Below, one piece after another: positions 5,570 through 8,775 of a DNA stretch of 8,775 nt. The translations under genes were made by a program, and so were the position numbers. Under the pieces are notes generated by a model. That model made no database searches. It was not told where the DNA came from and worked only from the letters and a program-made list of their open reading frames with translations. The stretch's first letter is position 1. Every line of letters begins with the position of its first letter. Source of the stretch: Thiobacillus sp. GTDB taxonomy: Bacteria; Pseudomonadota; Gammaproteobacteria; Burkholderiales; Thiobacillaceae. The stretch covers positions 1 to 8,775 of the forward strand of contig NZ_JANJXQ010000186.1 of NCBI RefSeq assembly GCF_024708915.1, written 5' to 3'.

Positions 5570-6997
5570 ATGATTAAACTGACTTTTCTCGGCGCGGCGC
5601 GCGAGGTGACCGGCTCCAGCTATCTGGTGGAGGCCGACGGCGTACGCTTTCTGGTCGATTGCGGCATGTTCCAGGGCGGGCGCGAAACGCGCGCCAAGAA
5701 CCAGCGCGCGTTTTCCTTCGATCCGCGCGACATCGACTTCGTGATCCTCACCCACGCCCACATCGACCATTCCGGCCTGCTGCCGCGGCTGGTCGCGCTC
5801 GGCTTCAAGGGCAAGATCCACGCAACCCGCGCCACCTGCGACCTGCTGGCGGTGATGCTGCCGGACTCCGCACACATCCAGGAAAAAGAGGCCGAGTACG
5901 CCAACGTCGACCGCTTCCGCAGGGACCGGGACCGGCGCGACAAGGCTGCGCCGACGCGCGACATCGCGCCGCTGTACACGGTGGCGCAGGCGCAGGCTTC
6001 GCTGAAGCGCCTCAACCCGGTCGACTACGACCTGGAGATCGCGCCGCATCCGCAGGTGCGCTGCACCTTCCGCGACGCCGGCCACATCCTCGGCTCGGCG
6101 ATCGTCGAGGTGTGGGTGGGCGAAGGTGCGCGCCGCCGCAAGATCGTGTTTTCCGGCGACCTCGGCCAGCCCGCGCGGCCGCTGCTGCGCGATCCCACAC
6201 CGATTTTCGAGGCCGATTACCTGGTAGTCGAGTCGACCTACGGCAATCGCGATCACAAGAGCATGGAGGCGACGCAGGACGAACTGGTCGAGGCGATCTG
6301 CGACACCATCGAAAAGAAGGGCGGCAACGTCGTCATTCCTGCTTTCGCGGTGGGGCGCACTCAGGACATGCTCTACCTGCTGGCCGATCTGACCCGGCAG
6401 GCGCGCATCCCCAGGCTTTCCGTATTCGTCGATTCGCCGATGGCCACCGCCGCCACCGAGATCACCTTCAGGCACATGGCGCTGCTCGATGCCGAAACCC
6501 ATGAGCTGATGGGCCGCCACGGCGGTGCCGCGCATTTCCGCAAGCTCGAGTTTGTCGAGGATGTGGAGGAATCGAAAGCGCTCAACCGCATCACGGGGGG
6601 CGCCGTCATCATCTCGGCCAGCGGCATGTGCGAAGCCGGCCGCATCAAGTTTCACCTGCGCGCCAACCTGCCGCGCCGCGAATCGACCATCCTCATCACC
6701 GGTTTTCAGGCGGCCGGCACCTTCGGCCGCCGTCTGGTCGACGGCGCCAAGCGGGTGCGCCTGCTGGGCGAGGACATTCCGGTGCGCGCCGACCTCTACA
6801 CCCTGGGCGGGCTGTCGGCACATGCCGACCGCAGCGCCCTGCTCGCCTGGCTCGGCCACTTTCGCAGCAGACCGCGCCAGGTGTTCGTGGTGCACGGCGA
6901 AGACAGCGTGGCAACCGGTTTCGCCGCCGATTTGCAGAGGCAGTTCGGCTGGGACGCGCAGGCGCCGCTACCGGGGCACAGCGTGATTCTCGACTGA
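5570..6997 (+). CDS. MBL-fold metallo-hydrolase with beta-CASP and RMMBL domains (RNA nuclease-like)
   Basis: This 475-residue protein belongs to the CPSF73/beta-CASP branch of the metallo-beta-lactamase superfamily, probably a cytoplasmic zinc-dependent ribonuclease. The MBL part starts at residue 1 (KLTFLGAAREVTGSSYL) and has Asp30 in VDCGMFQGG, HAHIDH (62-67), His172 in GHILGSA and Asp197 in FSGDLG, the expected metal ligands. The beta-CASP insert begins at motif A, Glu221 in VESTYGNRDH, and includes FAVGRTQDML and SASGMCEAGRI. The chain returns to the RMMBL region with motif B His418 in LSAHADRS and motif C His442 in VVHGED. All key residues are present. Length and motif spacing fit bacterial stand-alone members such as Thermus thermophilus TTHA0252. 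The ATG has no good ribosome-binding site but gives the usual N-terminus. The 165-base upstream gap holds no convincing promoter. pldA starts 7 bases after its stop. The substrate RNA is unknown. Confidence 0.94.
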   Translation: MIKLTFLGAAREVTGSSYLVEADGVRFLVDCGMFQGGRETRAKNQRAFSFDPRDIDFVILTHAHIDHSGLLPRLVALGFKGKIHATRATCDLLAVMLPDSAHIQEKEAEYANVDRFRRDRDRRDKAAPTRDIAPLYTVAQAQASLKRLNPVDYDLEIAPHPQVRCTFRDAGHILGSAIVEVWVGEGARRRKIVFSGDLGQPARPLLRDPTPIFEADYLVVESTYGNRDHKSMEATQDELVEAICDTIEKKGGNVVIPAFAVGRTQDMLYLLADLTRQARIPRLSVFVDSPMATAATEITFRHMALLDAETHELMGRHGGAAHFRKLEFVEDVEESKALNRITGGAVIISASGMCEAGRIKFHLRANLPRRESTILITGFQAAGTFGRRLVDGAKRVRLLGEDIPVRADLYTLGGLSAHADRSALLAWLGHFRSRPRQVFVVHGEDSVATGFAADLQRQFGWDAQAPLPGHSVILD

Positions 6998-7004
6998 GCG
7001 CCGG

Positions 7005-8075
7005 GTGCGGACGCGACCCGCGAGACCTGCGTGCGGCGCAATTCCGCTGGCCCTGCTGTGCGCGGGCTTGCTGGGCAGCGCGCAGGCCGCCTCGATTGCC
7101 GACTGGGAAGGATGCAGCGCGATTTCGGCGGATGCCGAGCGGCTGGCGTGTTACGACCGGCTGGCCGGGCGGCCGCAGCCCGCGGCCGCATCCACGGCCG
7201 AACTGCAAGCCGCCGTGGCGCCTGTCGCGGCGCAACCCGCGCTGCAACTTGAGCCGCCGGAACCCAGGCTGCTTTCGGCGCTGTCGCGCCACTGGGAACT
7301 CGACGACGCAGCCAAGCGGGGTGCCTTCCTGTTCCGCCCGCATCACCCCAATTATTTTCTGCCGTTCAAGGCCAGCGACTCGCCCGGCAACGCCTCGTTC
7401 CAGGCAGCGCTCGGGCAGACCGACCTCAGGCTCGATCCCGTCGAGACCGAATTGCAGCTGAGTTTCAAGATCAAGGGGATGCAGGGCGTGTTCGGCAACG
7501 ACAACGTCGATTTGTGGTTCGGCTACACTGCCACCTCGTTCTGGCAAGCCTACAACCGAAGCCTTTCCGCGCCGTTCCGCGAGACCAACTACGAGCCGGA
7601 GGCGATGCTGGTGTTCCGCACCGATTACGATCTGGCCGGTTTTCGCGGGCGCTTCATCAACCTCGGGCTGGTGCACCAGTCGAACGGCCGCGGCGCAGCG
7701 CTGTCGCGCAGCTGGAACCGGGCGTACGCGCAGTTCGGATTCGAGCGCGGCAACCTGGCCTTGCTGGTCCGCCCCTGGTACCGGATTCCGGAGCGCGACG
7801 GCGACGGCGACAACCCCGACATCGATGACTACCTCGGGCACGGCGATCTGCTGGCGATCTATAGCAAAGGGCGCAATACGTATTCGCTGCTGCTACGCAA
7901 CAATTTCGCGGCGTCGGACAATCGCGGCGCATTGAAGCTGAGCTGGGGTTTTCCGCTGTACGGGCGCTTGAGAGGTTACGTGCAGTATTTCAACGGCTAT
8001 GGCGAATCGCTGATCGATTACAACCGCAGCCAGCAGTCGCTCGGTCTCGGCGTCAGCCTGACCGGCGGCATGTAG
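7005..8075 (+). CDS. pldA: outer membrane phospholipase A (OMPLA)
   Basis: OMPLA is an outer-membrane beta-barrel that hydrolyses acyl ester bonds of phospholipids misplaced in the outer leaflet, acting as a calcium-dependent dimer. The 356-residue product starts at GTG 7005, the only start between an in-frame stop at 6984-6986 and the signal peptide; cleavage is likely after SAQA at about 28. A periplasmic N-terminal extension carries a C...DAERLACYDRLAG motif and a Pro/Ala-rich linker, then the barrel begins near YFLPFKASD. The catalytic triad is His224 and Ser226 in HQSNGR and Asn238 in SRSWNRAY, with the spacing of E. coli His142/Ser144/Asn156. Arg229 and Ser234 match the calcium-site Arg147/Ser152. 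Further hallmarks are FRETNYEP (191-198), DGDNPDIDDYLG and GYGESLIDYN. The last residue is Met rather than the usual C-terminal Phe. It follows the MBL gene by 7 bases and is probably cotranscribed. Confidence 0.96.
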   Translation: MRTRPARPACGAIPLALLCAGLLGSAQAASIADWEGCSAISADAERLACYDRLAGRPQPAAASTAELQAAVAPVAAQPALQLEPPEPRLLSALSRHWELDDAAKRGAFLFRPHHPNYFLPFKASDSPGNASFQAALGQTDLRLDPVETELQLSFKIKGMQGVFGNDNVDLWFGYTATSFWQAYNRSLSAPFRETNYEPEAMLVFRTDYDLAGFRGRFINLGLVHQSNGRGAALSRSWNRAYAQFGFERGNLALLVRPWYRIPERDGDGDNPDIDDYLGHGDLLAIYSKGRNTYSLLLRNNFAASDNRGALKLSWGFPLYGRLRGYVQYFNGYGESLIDYNRSQQSLGLGVSLTGGM

Positions 8076-8081
8076 GCGCGC

Positions 8082-8775
8082 TCAGGGCGCTTTGGGCAGC
8101 GCCTGCTCCAGCAGTTGATGCACGTATTTTGCCGGAATCGCGTAGCTGATCCCGCTCGGCGCCGAGAGCGCGGCTTCTTTCGCCCCCTTGACGTACACCG
8201 AGTTGACCACGCCCAGCACCTCGCCGGTTTCCGGGTGCCACACCGGGCTGCCGCTGTTGCCGGGGTAGGCGATGGCGTCGAGCTCGAACACCTCGTAGGG
8301 CTGCTGCGCCTGTTTGAGCGCGCGCGCATTCAACTGCGAAGCGCTTTGCACCGGTGTGAAAATGGGAATGACTGCGGCGAGCCCGGCGCGGTGGGTGGAC
8401 GGGTTGAGCCCCAGCACCGAGCCGATCGGATAACCGGTGAAATACAGCTGCCAGCCTTCGCGCACGCTGTTCGAATCGCCCAGCTTCAGCGCGGGCAGCG
8501 GATCGCCGGCAATTTTCAGCAGGGCCAGATCGCGCGCGCGGTCGGTGGCGATCAGCTGTGCGGTGCGCACCGCCACCTGACGGTCGCGCCCGATGAAGAT
8601 GGCATGGGTTTCCTTCTTCTCGCTGTCCAGTGGTCTGAGAAAGATGTGCGCGCACGACACCACGTAGCGTCCGTCGAGCACCGCAAAGCCGGTGCCCTGC
8701 AGGTTGGCGCGCGGACTGCCGCTGGGATTGAAGGTGCCGACGCCGACCACGCCCGGCTTCACCATGAGCAGCGTG
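8082..8775 (-). CDS. trypsin-like serine protease (DegP-type protease domain, no PDZ), 5' partial
   Basis: This is the C-terminal portion of a chymotrypsin-fold serine protease (Trypsin_2 family), read on the minus strand and entering from the right edge. An internal ATG at 8763-8765 gives 227 residues, but the frame stays open to the window end (TLL before MVKPGVVGVG). Homologues usually start earlier with a signal or anchor segment, so the true start probably lies outside. Numbered from that Met, the triad is His40 (VVSCAHIF), Asp79 (RARDLALLK) and Ser171 (GNSGSPVW), all intact. The oxyanion/beta-barrel motifs QGTGFAVLDGRYV and GISYAIPAKYVHQLL are also present. The usual TAAH around the histidine is SCAH here. 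The protein ends about 55 residues after Ser171, so there is no C-terminal PDZ domain as in DegP/DegS. A periplasmic quality-control role is inferred. It converges on pldA with 6 bases between the stops. Confidence 0.92.
   Translation of the reverse strand, partial: TLLMVKPGVVGVGTFNPSGSPRANLQGTGFAVLDGRYVVSCAHIFLRPLDSEKKETHAIFIGRDRQVAVRTAQLIATDRARDLALLKIAGDPLPALKLGDSNSVREGWQLYFTGYPIGSVLGLNPSTHRAGLAAVIPIFTPVQSASQLNARALKQAQQPYEVFELDAIAYPGNSGSPVWHPETGEVLGVVNSVYVKGAKEAALSAPSGISYAIPAKYVHQLLEQALPKAP

Noticed and set aside
5327..6895. Minus-strand open frame of 522 codons opposite the MBL gene
   Set aside because: It is longer than the real gene's own frame, but has no domain or signal, and the opposite strand has every MBL/beta-CASP motif in place.
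6696..7841. Minus-strand open frame of 381 codons spanning the MBL-pldA junction
   Set aside because: It crosses two well-supported genes and has an Arg/Ala/Pro-rich composition typical of antisense GC-rich frames.

Overview
The window is GC-rich, gene-dense Gram-negative DNA, most likely from a betaproteobacterium. This is inferred from strong G/C preference at third codon positions, tight ATGA gene overlaps, an outer-membrane phospholipase A and a periplasmic class II cytochrome c. No rRNA, tRNA, insertion sequence or CRISPR array is visible, and no gap between genes exceeds about 165 bases.

Region 1 (1-4123, + strand) is one compact operon that enters from the left edge. It holds the 3' end of a first ABC ATPase, a second complete ABC ATPase (4-base ATGA overlap), two paralogous ABC-2 permeases (one ATGA overlap, then a 10-base gap), and a secreted class II (c'-type) cytochrome c that begins one base after the last permease. 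The ATPase-ATPase-permease-permease order and the sequences match the E. coli YbhF-YbhS-YbhR exporter, but the two halves of YbhF are separate genes here. A HlyD/YbhG-type membrane fusion protein would be expected just upstream, outside the window. One of the two composite ATP sites appears degenerate.

Region 2 (4124-5404, + strand) holds a small four-helix membrane protein of unknown function, a short stem-loop after its stop codon, and a TetR-family regulator. Direct GAAAC repeats lie immediately before the regulator's start codon. The regulator probably controls the exporter operon; this rests only on position and on the frequent pairing of such regulators with such exporters.

Region 3 (5405-8075, + strand) begins with a 165-base spacer without a convincing promoter. 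It then holds a metallo-beta-lactamase/beta-CASP RNA nuclease-like protein and, 7 bases later, outer membrane phospholipase A (pldA) with its full catalytic triad.

Region 4 (8082-8775, - strand) is the 3' part of a trypsin-like (DegP-type chymotrypsin fold) serine protease without a PDZ domain. It converges on pldA with only 6 bases between the stop codons.

Most of the content belongs to known families. The least explained items are the linkage of a c'-type cytochrome to a YbhFSR-type exporter, the unknown membrane protein, and the asymmetric ATPase pair.
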